A stretch of DNA of 64,000 nucleotides, taken from Pseudohongiella sp. (GTDB taxonomy: Bacteria > Pseudomonadota > Gammaproteobacteria > Pseudomonadales > Pseudohongiellaceae). This document shows, one piece after another, positions 26,766-35,432 of the stretch (position 1 is its first letter; each line of letters opens with the position of its first letter). The stretch is taken from assembly GCA_030651695.1 (NCBI GenBank), contig JAUSCD010000031.1, forward strand, positions 62,001 through 126,000, read 5' to 3'. The notes beneath the pieces are model-generated. The model was not told the origin of the DNA and did no database searches. It worked only from the letters and a program-made list of their open reading frames with translations. The position numbers and the translations under genes are program-made.

Positions 26766-28050
26766 GGCTTACAACCTCCTGCTGCTGGCCGGAGTTCTCG
26801 TTAGCCAGATAGGACGGGAGAGTATCCAGATATTTCCACTGTGCCGGGTATTGTCTGATCCAGCGTTCAGCCAATGTCACAAGAGTCTGCGTTACCCTGG
26901 ATGTTGCGTCTTGCAGACTCTCACCCGGACGCAGCTCTGGGACAAAGGCGGGCTCCATACGAATCCAGTCACGGCCATCCTCCGAATAAGAAACAAACGG
27001 ATAGATTCTTGCCCGCCCCATAATTGCAAGCTCGGCAGGGCCTCTCACAAACCGGGCTCTATGCCCGAAAAACAAGGCCTCCGTTGTCTCGCCAAAGTCT
27101 CTGCCGAGGTCAAACATTACTGAGAGTGTCTGCCCGCCTGCTCTTAATGCTCTGACTATCGTCACCGGGTTTTCTTTTCCGTGCATATAGACCCGATGAC
27201 CAGCAGCGTGCCTGCGGCTTAAGGTTCTGATCGAATCAGTGTCCCCTTCACGGCGCAAAGAAATCACGGAGCGGGATTGATCCAGCGCATCAGCTATGGC
27301 TTTAAATGCGCCAAAAAAGTCCCCCATGTGGATGCTGACAAGAACTCTGGAGTCGTCACAGTCCCGGCTCATTGCTACGTAAGCATCTCTTTCTGGCCAG
27401 CAGAATGTTTGCTTAAAACTGCCATCGTCTGATTGTCTTAAATGTCTGAGGCGACGCGCATAGTTCCATTGCAGATAATATTGGTGACTCCGGAGCATGT
27501 CTGCCACAGTGGACTGAGGCTCCTGAAGTAAATGTGAAAGCACTTCCAATCGTGTGCTTTGGTATTTCCGGGCGTCCTTCACCCTGCCAGCCAGCCGGAT
27601 CTGGATGCCGGACAGAATATTTATGGTCCCCTTCTGCAGCGCAGGAGCAATAGTCGAATCCACAACTCTCCGCAAAATTTTTCTGAACGCAATGACGAGT
27701 TTTTCAGTTGCGCTTGCGGACGAAAGTGGGTGGCAGGAGTTTTGAATAGCCGCAATAGCAGCAGAAAGCTCCTGATGCAGAGTCTTTGTAAAAATAATAT
27801 CGTCGACTATATTTCCGCAAAAATGCACACTGAATCCTTGCTCGCCACGGGTCACCCTGAACGTTCTGCGTGAAGCCGGCAAAAGAGCAAGCATCATCAG
27901 ATTAAGAGGCTCTATTCGACTATTGATCAGCTCCTCAAGGCGCAGTTGCAGCGCCAAACATTGCTGCCGATGTGATGAAGCATGCTCCTGCCTTGCTACG
28001 TCATTCACTTGTTGCGTACTCCGGGACTGCCGAAAATAGCGAAACCACAT
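26755..28050 (-). CDS. Soluble LpxL/HtrB-like acyltransferase
   Basis: 431 residues. Residues about 230-400 follow the LpxL-type lysophospholipid/lipid A acyltransferase fold: 'RVLVSIHMGDFFGAFKAIADAL', 'ALRAGGQTLSVMFDLGRDFGETTEALFFGHRARFVRGPAELAIMGRARIYPFV' and a C-terminal 'ERWIRQYPAQWKYLDTL' like the QWxW region. The HX4D/E catalytic motif is odd: His241 is followed by Met-Gly-Asp-Phe-Phe, so the acid is at +3, not +5. The first ~200 residues match nothing I know, and the usual N-terminal membrane anchor is missing. It likely takes acyl chains from the adjacent acyl carrier protein. The ATG at 28050 overlaps that gene by 50 bases; a GTG at 28005, overlapping its stop, is an alternative. Confidence 0.75.
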   Translation of the reverse strand: MWFRYFRQSRSTQQVNDVARQEHASSHRQQCLALQLRLEELINSRIEPLNLMMLALLPASRRTFRVTRGEQGFSVHFCGNIVDDIIFTKTLHQELSAAIAAIQNSCHPLSSASATEKLVIAFRKILRRVVDSTIAPALQKGTINILSGIQIRLAGRVKDARKYQSTRLEVLSHLLQEPQSTVADMLRSHQYYLQWNYARRLRHLRQSDDGSFKQTFCWPERDAYVAMSRDCDDSRVLVSIHMGDFFGAFKAIADALDQSRSVISLRREGDTDSIRTLSRRHAAGHRVYMHGKENPVTIVRALRAGGQTLSVMFDLGRDFGETTEALFFGHRARFVRGPAELAIMGRARIYPFVSYSEDGRDWIRMEPAFVPELRPGESLQDATSRVTQTLVTLAERWIRQYPAQWKYLDTLPSYLANENSGQQQEVVSHAR

Positions 28051-28288
28051 CCCCCAAGGTGCGGGCCTCAGCCATCAGACCTTCGTCGGCAGCAACATCA
28101 AAGTGGCGCTCCATTTCAAATATGATTTCCACCAAGCGCAGTGAATCCATTGCAAGATCGGCTATCAATGTCTGATCGTTGAGCTCGAGCGCAGCGTCCA
28201 CACCCGGAGTCGCCTGAAGCAGATCACACAGCTTTCTGAACACTTGAGCTCTGTTGCCAACATCTGTTGTGATAGTGAACTCAGGCAT
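28001..28288 (-). CDS. Dedicated acyl carrier protein
   Basis: 95 residues. The phosphopantetheine-attachment motif 'DLAMDSLRLVEIIFEME' has its Ser at residue 49, and the surrounding helices 'FRKLCDLLQATPGVDAAL' and 'EARTLGDVVSLFSAV' fit the carrier-protein fold. It overlaps the acyl-AMP ligase stop by 8 bases, and such pairs load fatty acids directly from acyl-adenylate onto the carrier. Within this operon it would hand the acyl group to the LpxL-like enzyme. It is clearly not the housekeeping AcpP, which sits in fab operons and has a more acidic sequence. Confidence 0.88.
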   Translation of the reverse strand: MPEFTITTDVGNRAQVFRKLCDLLQATPGVDAALELNDQTLIADLAMDSLRLVEIIFEMERHFDVAADEGLMAEARTLGDVVSLFSAVPEYATSE

Positions 28289-30008
28289 TGGCTACCTCCT
28301 TCGCCTGCTTACTGGCAACTTTCCCTGAAGATCGTTTCCCGGCAGGGTCTGCGGCGCCTATCAATTCGGCGTAAACATCAAGACACATGGAACGCACTGG
28401 TTTTCCGCTGCTGGTCAGAGGAAGAGTGGCTGAAGGCACTATCACTACTGCGTGAGGAATAACTCCAAAAGTATCGCAGACGAGGTTCTTGAGCTGGCGC
28501 TCAAGTTGCCTGTCATCCGCTGCGCCTACAGCGCGCCGTCTGCCTTTGCGCTCAGCCATTATGACAAAGGTATCTATCTCGTCAGCCTGCACACCTAATG
28601 CAACACATCGCTGCAGACCCAGATCAGCGGTCTCGATCTGTAACAGCGATTCGATATCTTCAGCGTGCAGACTGCGACCACGAACCTTAATGACATTTTT
28701 TAGCCGACCACTGAAATACAGCCTGCCGTCGCGTATGAACCCTAAATCTCCGGTTCGGAAAAACGCCGGACGACTGCCGGCTATCTGATTGAAGCTGTAT
28801 CTGGAGAGAATCGACTGGCGATAGTACCCCGGTGACACCGACGCCGAGCTGATCCAGATCTCTCCGGCGACCCCCTCCGCGCAGACCTGCCTGGTCACCG
28901 GATCAACAATTTCTACAACTGCTTCATCATTTCTCTGGTCTTTCAGGTCCCCGATACAGACATAGTTCTCCCTGCTTCCCGTTACAGACGAAAGTGCGAT
29001 TCCGCGGACGCCGCACACATACAACGTAGACTCTGCCATGCCATAACATGGGAACCATGCATTGCGCGAGAAGCCCGACTCTGCATAGCGTTTTGCAAAC
29101 AGCTCCAGCGTAGTTGCGGAAATCCGGTCGGAACCGCAATAAGCAAGTCGCCACTGCCCAAGGTTCAGACTCTTGGGCAGCTGACCGGTTTGCCGCGCAC
29201 AAAACCCAAAGGCGAAGCCAGGTCCGCCACTGATCGTCACGCAGTACTTCGAGACAGCCTCTATCCAGCGGGACGGGTCGGCCAGAAAATCGACGGGATT
29301 CAGAAAATAGTTGTGTATCCCGGCATACAGTGGCTGCAACACATGGCCTATCAGGCCCATATCATGGTGCAGTGGCAACCAGCTTAATCCCACATCATTA
29401 CTGGTGCAGCCAAACGCGCGGCTTATGCTGGCCAGGTTGTTCATCACATTCGCGTGGGTGATAACAACGCCTTTTGGATTCGATGTGGATCCTGATGTGT
29501 ACTGTATAAAAGCAATGTCATCGGCAGTGATTGATGGGCGAATCCACGGCATTCGCGAATTTCCAGCTTCTTCAGGCGAGGTGCTACCGGTTTGCTGATC
29601 GGAGACTATAACCGGGATCCCCTCCAATTGATGACGGGGCATGAACCGGGCGATTGCAGAGCTGGTGATGATTGCAGAAGCACCGCTTTGCACCGCGAGG
29701 GCGGCAAGCTGACTCCATTTGTGGCCGCGAGGTCTGGCACACGGCATTGGCCAGGCACCCGCAAGAATACAAGCCCAGAATGATCTGACAAACTCAACAT
29801 TCTTCTGCTGAATCAACAACACAGGAGTCCGGTTCAAGCCGCTCCGTTGCAGGCGACAAGCAAAATTTCTGGCATCCTCAAACAGTCGCGCATATGTCAG
29901 AGACTCACTACAATTCAGATCTCTGTCCAGAAATGAGTAAAGAGGTTTATACGGAGTGTCAGAAGCGCCTGCCTCAAGCAAGCTGATAAGATCCCTGTCC
30001 CTGGGCAT
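28281..30008 (-). CDS. Fatty acyl-AMP ligase (FAAL)
   Basis: 575 residues of the FAAL branch of adenylate-forming enzymes: 'DIAFIQYTSGSTSNPKGVVITHANVMNN', 'GLSWLPLHHDMGLIGHVLQPLYAG', 'WFPCYGMAESTLYVCGVRG', 'FFRTGDLGFIRDGRLYFSGRLKNVIKVRGRSLHAEDIE' and a C-terminal 'LPLTSSGKPVRS' with the catalytic Lys. FAALs activate free fatty acids as acyl-AMP and pass them to a carrier protein without making CoA esters; the next gene is that carrier. It is the first gene of the peptide operon, with AAGGA upstream of the ATG. An acyl-CoA ligase role is less likely given the FAAL motifs and the coupled carrier gene. Confidence 0.9.
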   Translation of the reverse strand: MPRDRDLISLLEAGASDTPYKPLYSFLDRDLNCSESLTYARLFEDARNFACRLQRSGLNRTPVLLIQQKNVEFVRSFWACILAGAWPMPCARPRGHKWSQLAALAVQSGASAIITSSAIARFMPRHQLEGIPVIVSDQQTGSTSPEEAGNSRMPWIRPSITADDIAFIQYTSGSTSNPKGVVITHANVMNNLASISRAFGCTSNDVGLSWLPLHHDMGLIGHVLQPLYAGIHNYFLNPVDFLADPSRWIEAVSKYCVTISGGPGFAFGFCARQTGQLPKSLNLGQWRLAYCGSDRISATTLELFAKRYAESGFSRNAWFPCYGMAESTLYVCGVRGIALSSVTGSRENYVCIGDLKDQRNDEAVVEIVDPVTRQVCAEGVAGEIWISSASVSPGYYRQSILSRYSFNQIAGSRPAFFRTGDLGFIRDGRLYFSGRLKNVIKVRGRSLHAEDIESLLQIETADLGLQRCVALGVQADEIDTFVIMAERKGRRRAVGAADDRQLERQLKNLVCDTFGVIPHAVVIVPSATLPLTSSGKPVRSMCLDVYAELIGAADPAGKRSSGKVASKQAKEVANA

Positions 30009-30324
30009 AAATAATTCCTTGGCCTGGCTGTTCAGGCGTTTGCTAAAAATTGTTTATTCGTCTCGCATGAATTTTACCCTCTGGTGCTCAGCAAGCATCG
30101 TCCTGACTCTTGCACAACATCAGATGTCTACCTGTTAAGAATAATCAATAAAAATACAGCGTAAAAAATATTTTTCGTATACCAGCTAAAACTTTTCTGT
30201 AAATGTGAAGTCGTGCACATTTATTACATCACACCTGTGCATTAAAAATATATTTCGGCAAAGCAATAAATAATTGGTCTTAGATAGGTTTATAAAATTC
30301 ATTACCAGCGTAATAGAAACCTTG
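30009..30324. other. AT-rich divergent promoter region of the peptide locus
   Basis: About 316 bases between the acyl-AMP ligase and the diiron oxygenase. It is distinctly AT-rich compared with neighbouring genes, contains the CRP-like site at 30201-30222 and several TATA-like hexamers, and has no convincing coding frame. Exact promoters cannot be chosen by eye. Confidence 0.7.
30201..30222. promoter_or_regulatory. Near-consensus CRP/Vfr binding site
   Basis: AAATGTGA-N6-GCACATTT matches 15 of the 16 arm positions of the E. coli CRP consensus (AAATGTGA-N6-TCACATTT). It lies between the divergent acyl-AMP ligase operon and the oxygenase gene, so one site could control both. Confidence 0.75.
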
Positions 30325-31317
30325 ATGGAGATCGCATTGATAAAATCGGAAATATTCGTACCTGACGAAACTGAATTCAGTCAGATATTCAATAATAGTT
30401 TCAACGGTTTTTTATTGTGGAATTACCATACAAACTCCTCTCAGGAGTCTTTTTCCTGTATCAGGCTTGTCAGCCTTGCGGAAAAAAAACGATGGAGCCC
30501 ATACCTTGATATCGACTGGCCGCCTGATACTTTGGGCAGCCGGTTCCCTTGCGCAGACTACGCAGATCCTTTTGCTGGCTTTGATCAATATGAAAAGCTG
30601 TCACGACCGGACAGGCTGCGCGTCGCCTGGCAACGGCACGCGATGGAGATCAGTGAGCTACTGCACGGAGAACAGCTTGCGCTGATGTGTGCCTCGCAAC
30701 TGATCTCAATGATGCCTTGTATGGAGAGCAGACTATTTGCCAGCACCCAGGTAGCTGATGAAGCCCGGCATGTAGAATTTTTCAGGCGGTATCTTGCCTC
30801 CGCAGGTCTGGATATCTGTGGACCCAGCCCGGCTCTCCGGCATCTGACCGTCGATACCCTGCAAGACCCCAGATGGGAGATCAAATTACTGATCTGCCAG
30901 ATACTCATAGAAAGCCTGGCACTGGCACAGTTCAGTCATCTGGCGCAGGCGGGTGTCCCGCCGACATTGAAACAAGGGCTGCGCAGGATTATGGATGATG
31001 AGGCACGACACGTGAGATTTGGCACCGACTACCTCAAGTCATTATTCAGAAGTCACAACGCCGAACAACTCACCGGATACGGAAACTATGTTATCGATAA
31101 AGCGTTTGAACTGGCTCCGTCTGACAATCAGTGCCTCGCCATAGCTCGCGACCACCAATGGGACATACACAAACTCCGGCAACATCTGCGCCAGCAAAGA
31201 ATTGGCAGGCCAGAACTTATTCGCCAACGGTTTCGGCAACTCTCCATAAATATCAAGGCTATAGGATTGATGAATGCGTCAATTGAGGAACGAATCATGC
31301 GATTTACCGGGACTTGA
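30325..31317 (+). CDS. Ferritin-like diiron oxygenase
   Basis: About 330 residues, four-helix-bundle diiron type. Ligand motifs are two EXXH copies, 'ADEARHVEFF' and 'MDDEARHVRFG', paired with upstream glutamates in 'LLHGEQLALMCASQ' and 'ILIESLALAQF'. This pattern fits AurF-like N-oxygenases and related ferritin-like oxidases or desaturases. It is divergent from the acyl-ligase/peptide operon across the CRP site, so it probably modifies the acyl chain or the peptides, but the substrate is unknown. Start: ATG at 30325 has no good ribosome site; a TTG at 30337 has GGAG 6 bases upstream and may be the true start. The frame also opens earlier, at a TTG at 30274. Confidence 0.75.
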   Translation: MEIALIKSEIFVPDETEFSQIFNNSFNGFLLWNYHTNSSQESFSCIRLVSLAEKKRWSPYLDIDWPPDTLGSRFPCADYADPFAGFDQYEKLSRPDRLRVAWQRHAMEISELLHGEQLALMCASQLISMMPCMESRLFASTQVADEARHVEFFRRYLASAGLDICGPSPALRHLTVDTLQDPRWEIKLLICQILIESLALAQFSHLAQAGVPPTLKQGLRRIMDDEARHVRFGTDYLKSLFRSHNAEQLTGYGNYVIDKAFELAPSDNQCLAIARDHQWDIHKLRQHLRQQRIGRPELIRQRFRQLSINIKAIGLMNASIEERIMRFTGT

Positions 31318-31323
31318 TGCTTG

Positions 31324-31341
31324 CGCTACCAATAGCGTCTT
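31324..31341 (+). terminator. Weak terminator-like hairpin after the diiron gene
   Basis: CGCTA pairs with TAGCG across CCAA (31324-31337), followed by TCTT. The stem is short. Confidence 0.35.
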
Positions 31342-31401
31342 TCATGTTCTACAATCGGGCTCGACTTTTTTAACCAACTATCGCTTTTACGAGTTGAAGC
31401 C

Positions 31402-32163
31402 ATGATTACATCGCCCGATCCGCACATTAACTACCAGGTCAATCACGGCGTTTTTGTGCTGCAGATTAACCGGCCGGACAAAAAGAACGCCCTCACCCAG
31501 AGCATGTACGCTGCCATGGCTGAAGGCATCAAGTCAGCTGATCAGGATGGCGACATCCGGGTCATTCTGATTACCGGTGTAGAGAACTGTTTTACCAGCG
31601 GCAACGATGTTAATGACTTTGTAAAAGCACCTGAGATGGGTACAGAACGCCCCTCCGTGCAGTTCATGAAGGCCATCGCCTTTGCGAACAAGCCGGTTAT
31701 AGCAGCCGTCGGCGGCATGGCGATCGGCATAGGCACAACCATGCTGCTGCACTGTGATCTCGTCTATGCCTCGGAAGATGCCTTCCTGCAGCTCCCCTTT
31801 ACCAATCTGGGTCTGTGCCCTGAGGCCGGTTCGAGCCTGCTGTTACCACAGATTGTGGGGCATCAGCGCGCCAGTGAATTGCTGCTGCTGGGGGAACGCT
31901 TCTCCGCTCAGAAAGCCATGGACTACGGTTTTGTAAACGATGTATTACCCGCTGCCGGTTACATGGAACACGCAATGAACAAAGCGCATCATCTGGCCAA
32001 GTTGCCGGCTGATTCGGTACAGACGTCCAAAGCGCTGATAAAACGCAATCAGGCAACACCAATGAATGAAACGATTCAGGGCGAGCTGCTGCAGTTTGCA
32101 CGTCTGCTGCAGTCTCCGGAAGCCCAGGCCATTTTCCAGGCATTTCTGAACAAGAAGAAGTAG
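31402..32163 (+). CDS. Enoyl-CoA hydratase/isomerase family protein
   Basis: 253 residues of the crotonase fold: 'VFVLQINRPDKKNALTQSMYAAM', oxyanion-hole segment 'NCFTSGNDVNDF', second oxyanion segment 'KPVIAAVGGMAIGIGTTMLLHCDLVYAS' and a catalytic-type Glu in 'FTNLGLCPEAGSSLLLPQ'. Only one of the two hydratase glutamates is evident, so an enoyl-CoA isomerase or a specialised hydratase is possible. It is unlinked in orientation and function to the peptide locus (84-base gap after the diiron gene). Confidence 0.88.
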   Translation: MITSPDPHINYQVNHGVFVLQINRPDKKNALTQSMYAAMAEGIKSADQDGDIRVILITGVENCFTSGNDVNDFVKAPEMGTERPSVQFMKAIAFANKPVIAAVGGMAIGIGTTMLLHCDLVYASEDAFLQLPFTNLGLCPEAGSSLLLPQIVGHQRASELLLLGERFSAQKAMDYGFVNDVLPAAGYMEHAMNKAHHLAKLPADSVQTSKALIKRNQATPMNETIQGELLQFARLLQSPEAQAIFQAFLNKKK

Positions 32164-32186
32164 GCTTCATGAACGATTATGGAGTC

Positions 32187-32960
32187 TCACTCTCCCAGCA
32201 GAAAATCCCGCGCAGCATTAATACGCTGCGCCAGATAATCTGAACCACCGCGGTCGGGGTGCATTCGCTGCATCAGGCGGCGGTGGGCAGCAATAATCTC
32301 ATCCCGGCTCGCGCCCTGCTCCAGACCCAGAATCTCCAATGCCAGTGATTCTGTCATTTGGTTATCACCACTGGCTCTGGGCGCCTGACCAGCTGCGCTG
32401 TCTCCGGCCCCCGGCTCAGCGCGCCAGTCTGTATGCATCCGATCCAGATAGGCTTCCAACAGCTGCAACGAATCACCATCCTGCCGGCACTCATCTGCCA
32501 GTGCCAGCAGCTGTTCAATACTTAATGCCGACAGCATCTGTCCCTTGAATTGCCCTTGCAGGACTTCACCTTCCATACTTCCGGTCTGATGATCCAGTCC
32601 CATATCCAGCCAGATTGTGCGGATGCTGGAGGCACCACTGTTTTTCCCGCCTGTTGAGCGTCCCCAGCTGCGATTGCTCCCCCATTTGCTCTGGCCCATT
32701 CTCAGTAGCGGTAATAACCTGATCATCAGATGCACGTTACGCAACATAAAACTGACGAGAAAAATCACAGGTGCAAGTAATGCCTGCACAGGCAGCCGCC
32801 CCATCACAATCAGGATGATCACAACCAGCAACACGGCGGTAATACCTACCAGCCAGCGGAACTGGGATTGAGTCAGGGCATAGCGGTTCTTGAGATTGCG
32901 CAAACCCCACCAGGCGAACAGCGCCAGCAGCAGAGGTGCAAGTAAACGGATAATCAGCAT
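32187..32960 (-). CDS. Membrane-anchored J-domain protein
   Basis: 257 residues. Three hydrophobic segments in the first ~85 residues, a Gly/Ser-rich linker, a TerB-like helical part ('GEVLQGQFKGQMLSALSIEQLLALADEC'), and a C-terminal J domain with the HPD motif in 'RRLMQRMHPDRGGSDYLAQRINAARDFLL'. J domains stimulate DnaK ATPase, so this would recruit DnaK to the inner membrane. The J domain at the C-terminus resembles DjlA/TIM14-like proteins. It is probably co-transcribed with the VWA gene upstream (32-base gap). Confidence 0.82.
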   Translation of the reverse strand: MLIIRLLAPLLLALFAWWGLRNLKNRYALTQSQFRWLVGITAVLLVVIILIVMGRLPVQALLAPVIFLVSFMLRNVHLMIRLLPLLRMGQSKWGSNRSWGRSTGGKNSGASSIRTIWLDMGLDHQTGSMEGEVLQGQFKGQMLSALSIEQLLALADECRQDGDSLQLLEAYLDRMHTDWRAEPGAGDSAAGQAPRASGDNQMTESLALEILGLEQGASRDEIIAAHRRLMQRMHPDRGGSDYLAQRINAARDFLLGE

Positions 32961-32992
32961 GCGGGTTCTGTAGTCTCTTCTGGTAAACAGTA

Positions 32993-33808
32993 TCAGCGCT
33001 TTAATTGATGACCGAGCAAACCCACGCTGGGGTGAGCGTCCCGGCTGAAGTCCTGCAATGCTTTTAAACCACCGCTGGCATAGACCGCCACTGCTTTCAG
33101 CAAGTCACGTAGCTGGTCAGCGCTGGCGTGGTCAAACGGAGCCCAGGCACCTCCGGATAAACGGGCCATTTCTTTAAAACAGCGCTGTGCGTTGCCATCA
33201 CTGCCTTCCTGAAAAACAAATACAGGTACGTTGAGCAGACCGAGCTCTCCAGCCTTCTGGCACAGCACGTCAATGCTTTCTTCAACACAGTCACCAATAT
33301 AGACCACTGCATGCACTTTTTCCTGTCGGGTTTCCCGCAAAGCGTGTAATAACAGCTGTTCAATCTTTGTAATACCCGCCTCGCAGCGTATACCAGTCAT
33401 CAGTGCCAGCAAGCGGTTGGAGTCCAGCAGCCAGTCGCTGGCCCTGAACTCAGCAAAACCTCTGAAATAAGCCAGTTGAACCTGCAAACCTCCCAAAGAC
33501 TGCGCACTGCTGAACATGTCTGCCTGTAGCTGCATGGCTTGATCCCAGGTAGCTTCGCGGCTAGCTGTGGCATCCAACGCAAATATTAATCGGCCGCGCT
33601 GGCCGGTATTATTTACCGGAGGCAGCTTGGCCACCTGACTCAGGAAGGCATCAATGTCCTTGCGCTGTGCCGGGACCGTATCGCCAGCGGGCCGCGACGC
33701 CGGTGTCTTGGCTGCCTGGGTCGGCATCCTGCCGGTGTCATCTGAGTTCGTTGCCGAATCGCTGCCAAAAAGTTTTGTCAGGCCTTTTGTGACGTCTTTG
33801 AGTTTCAT
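32993..33808 (-). CDS. VWA domain protein
   Basis: 271 residues. Charged, low-complexity N-terminus (to about residue 60), then a von Willebrand A-like domain 'GRLIFALDATASREATWDQAMQLQADMF', with a DxTxS-type metal site, and a later 'VHAVVYIGDCVEES'. No signal peptide, so it is cytoplasmic. I start at the ATG at 33808 (MKLKDVTKG); the frame continues 23 codons further without clear support. Paired with the membrane J-domain gene, an association seen in other proteobacteria; its function is unknown to me. Confidence 0.75.
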   Translation of the reverse strand: MKLKDVTKGLTKLFGSDSATNSDDTGRMPTQAAKTPASRPAGDTVPAQRKDIDAFLSQVAKLPPVNNTGQRGRLIFALDATASREATWDQAMQLQADMFSSAQSLGGLQVQLAYFRGFAEFRASDWLLDSNRLLALMTGIRCEAGITKIEQLLLHALRETRQEKVHAVVYIGDCVEESIDVLCQKAGELGLLNVPVFVFQEGSDGNAQRCFKEMARLSGGAWAPFDHASADQLRDLLKAVAVYASGGLKALQDFSRDAHPSVGLLGHQLKR

Positions 33809-33940
33809 GGTGAGTTCCGGACCGGGGATATCGGACAGAATATAGCGGATGACAGTACAGGAAAGTACAGGATTCAAAAACCAAGATCAACGATGGCAAG
33901 GCGGGGGAGATTTTAAGCTGATCACAATCAAACGCAGGCA

Positions 33941-33963
33941 CCGCCCTGCAACCTGCAAGGCGG
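33941..33963 (-). terminator. Hairpin after the BlaR1-like gene
   Basis: On the minus strand CCGCCTTGCA pairs with TGCAGGGCGG (10 pairs with one G-U) around GGT, 18 bases past the stop of the M56 gene. The following T-run is weak. Confidence 0.45.
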
Positions 33964-33980
33964 AGCTTGCCGGGGGACAA

Positions 33981-35420
33981 CTACTGCTGAACAGCGCTCT
34001 CTGACTCCTGAGATGACAGCTGGTAGCGGAACACGTACTGTACATTGGGCACGTCCACTGGCTGACCGTTCCTGATGCGCGGGCTGAACCTGAACTGTCT
34101 GGCAGCAGCTAACGCACTGTTGTTAAAAATATCCGCGGGCTCTGCATCGACAATCCCGATAGAGTTTTCTGGCACGGAGCCATCAGCACTGACTGTGAAA
34201 ATCACATGAACCCATCCTTCGATACCAGCCTCGGCAGCTTTGGTTGGATATCTGGGCTCTATTGTATTTACTGGCAATATCTCGACATCATTCATGGGGC
34301 GTGTTGCCGGAGCAGGACGCGTTTCCGGATCAGACTGTTGTTGCGCCAACAGCACCCGCGTACTGCCGAGTGCTCCAAGCACGCCCACTGATATTATAAA
34401 CAGCAAAGCAGCAGTCTTTTTTGTTTCTTTCTTCATATCGTTCGCATTCATTTTGTTCTCCTCAAGCACTCGGCTGATTCTGGTTTTGAGTGTGCTCTGG
34501 TCGAGCATGGTTTGCATCAAGGGATTACTGTCGCGGTTGGTACGCTTACTGCTATGTCGCCGGGCGCGGATACAACTGGTGGCCACTCCCAGCAGACTTT
34601 CTGCATAGTCTGTGTCACTGCGCCCCGCATGCAGCACGGCGGTATCACAGCTATTTTCGGATTCTTCCCGTAAACGTTTGAATGCAAGCCATACCAGAGG
34701 ATTGATCCAGAACACACACACCAGCACGTACGCAAATAATGTGGTCAGCCAATCCAGCCGTTTGATATGGCAGAGTTCATGCAGCAGTACATCGGTTACT
34801 ATGGACTCGTTCCACTCCCTGGCTTGCTCCGGCAACAGGATTTGGGGATTGAATAGGCCAAACGAGACAGGAGATTCAATTCTGTTACTGACACGCAATC
34901 CTACCGTGCGTGAGATCCCGAGCTGTTGCCTGAGTTGTGCCAATTCAGAGATCAACCCGACATCCGTAACAGGTATTGAATGCTCACGAAGTCTCGCCAT
35001 GCTGCGCAGGGCAAAAAACAGCCTGCCAAGCAACAGCATTACAGGAAGCAGGTAAAGCACAACAAACAGCATGCCCCAGTTAGTAGATCCAACTTCTTTC
35101 AACTGTGACGAATAGACCGACAGCTCGAATAATACAGATGGTGAGATGTTTCCTCCCCCGGTCGGCAATATCAGCGCCCACAATACGAAAACAGCTGGAA
35201 TAAATGGCAGCAACCCCAAGCATAACAATCCGCTCAACCAGAGCAGATGTCTGCTGGTGTCTGTGAGTTTTTTTCTCACTATGATTTCGATCACCACAAA
35301 TGCCGCCAGCAACACGATCGATTTAATCGCAAGATCTGCTATTTGCTGCATGACCGGAAACTGATGAATCAGCGCGGCCAACCAGTGGGTTGAAATGGAT
35401 ACCCAGGAAACGTTTTCCAT
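33981..35420 (-). CDS. BlaR1/MecR1-like M56 metallopeptidase with C-terminal TonB domain
   Basis: 479 residues. Four to five membrane helices carry a cytoplasmic M56 zinc protease with 'VLLHELCHIKRLDW' (HEXXH at residues 214-218) and the third ligand region 'LREESENSCDTAVL'. Unlike BlaR1 there is no penicillin-binding sensor. The C-terminal part is a TonB-type domain: 'IEPRYPTKAAEAGIEGWVHVIFTVSADGSV' to 'AARQFRFSPRIRNGQPVDVPNVQYVFRYQL'. It is coupled to a BlaI-type repressor 12 bases upstream. Known BlaR1 enzymes trigger loss of their repressor; here the signal would come through the periplasmic TonB-like domain. Signal unknown. Confidence 0.85.
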   Translation of the reverse strand: MENVSWVSISTHWLAALIHQFPVMQQIADLAIKSIVLLAAFVVIEIIVRKKLTDTSRHLLWLSGLLCLGLLPFIPAVFVLWALILPTGGGNISPSVLFELSVYSSQLKEVGSTNWGMLFVVLYLLPVMLLLGRLFFALRSMARLREHSIPVTDVGLISELAQLRQQLGISRTVGLRVSNRIESPVSFGLFNPQILLPEQAREWNESIVTDVLLHELCHIKRLDWLTTLFAYVLVCVFWINPLVWLAFKRLREESENSCDTAVLHAGRSDTDYAESLLGVATSCIRARRHSSKRTNRDSNPLMQTMLDQSTLKTRISRVLEENKMNANDMKKETKKTAALLFIISVGVLGALGSTRVLLAQQQSDPETRPAPATRPMNDVEILPVNTIEPRYPTKAAEAGIEGWVHVIFTVSADGSVPENSIGIVDAEPADIFNNSALAAARQFRFSPRIRNGQPVDVPNVQYVFRYQLSSQESESAVQQ

Positions 35421-35432
35421 GATGCTCTCCGG

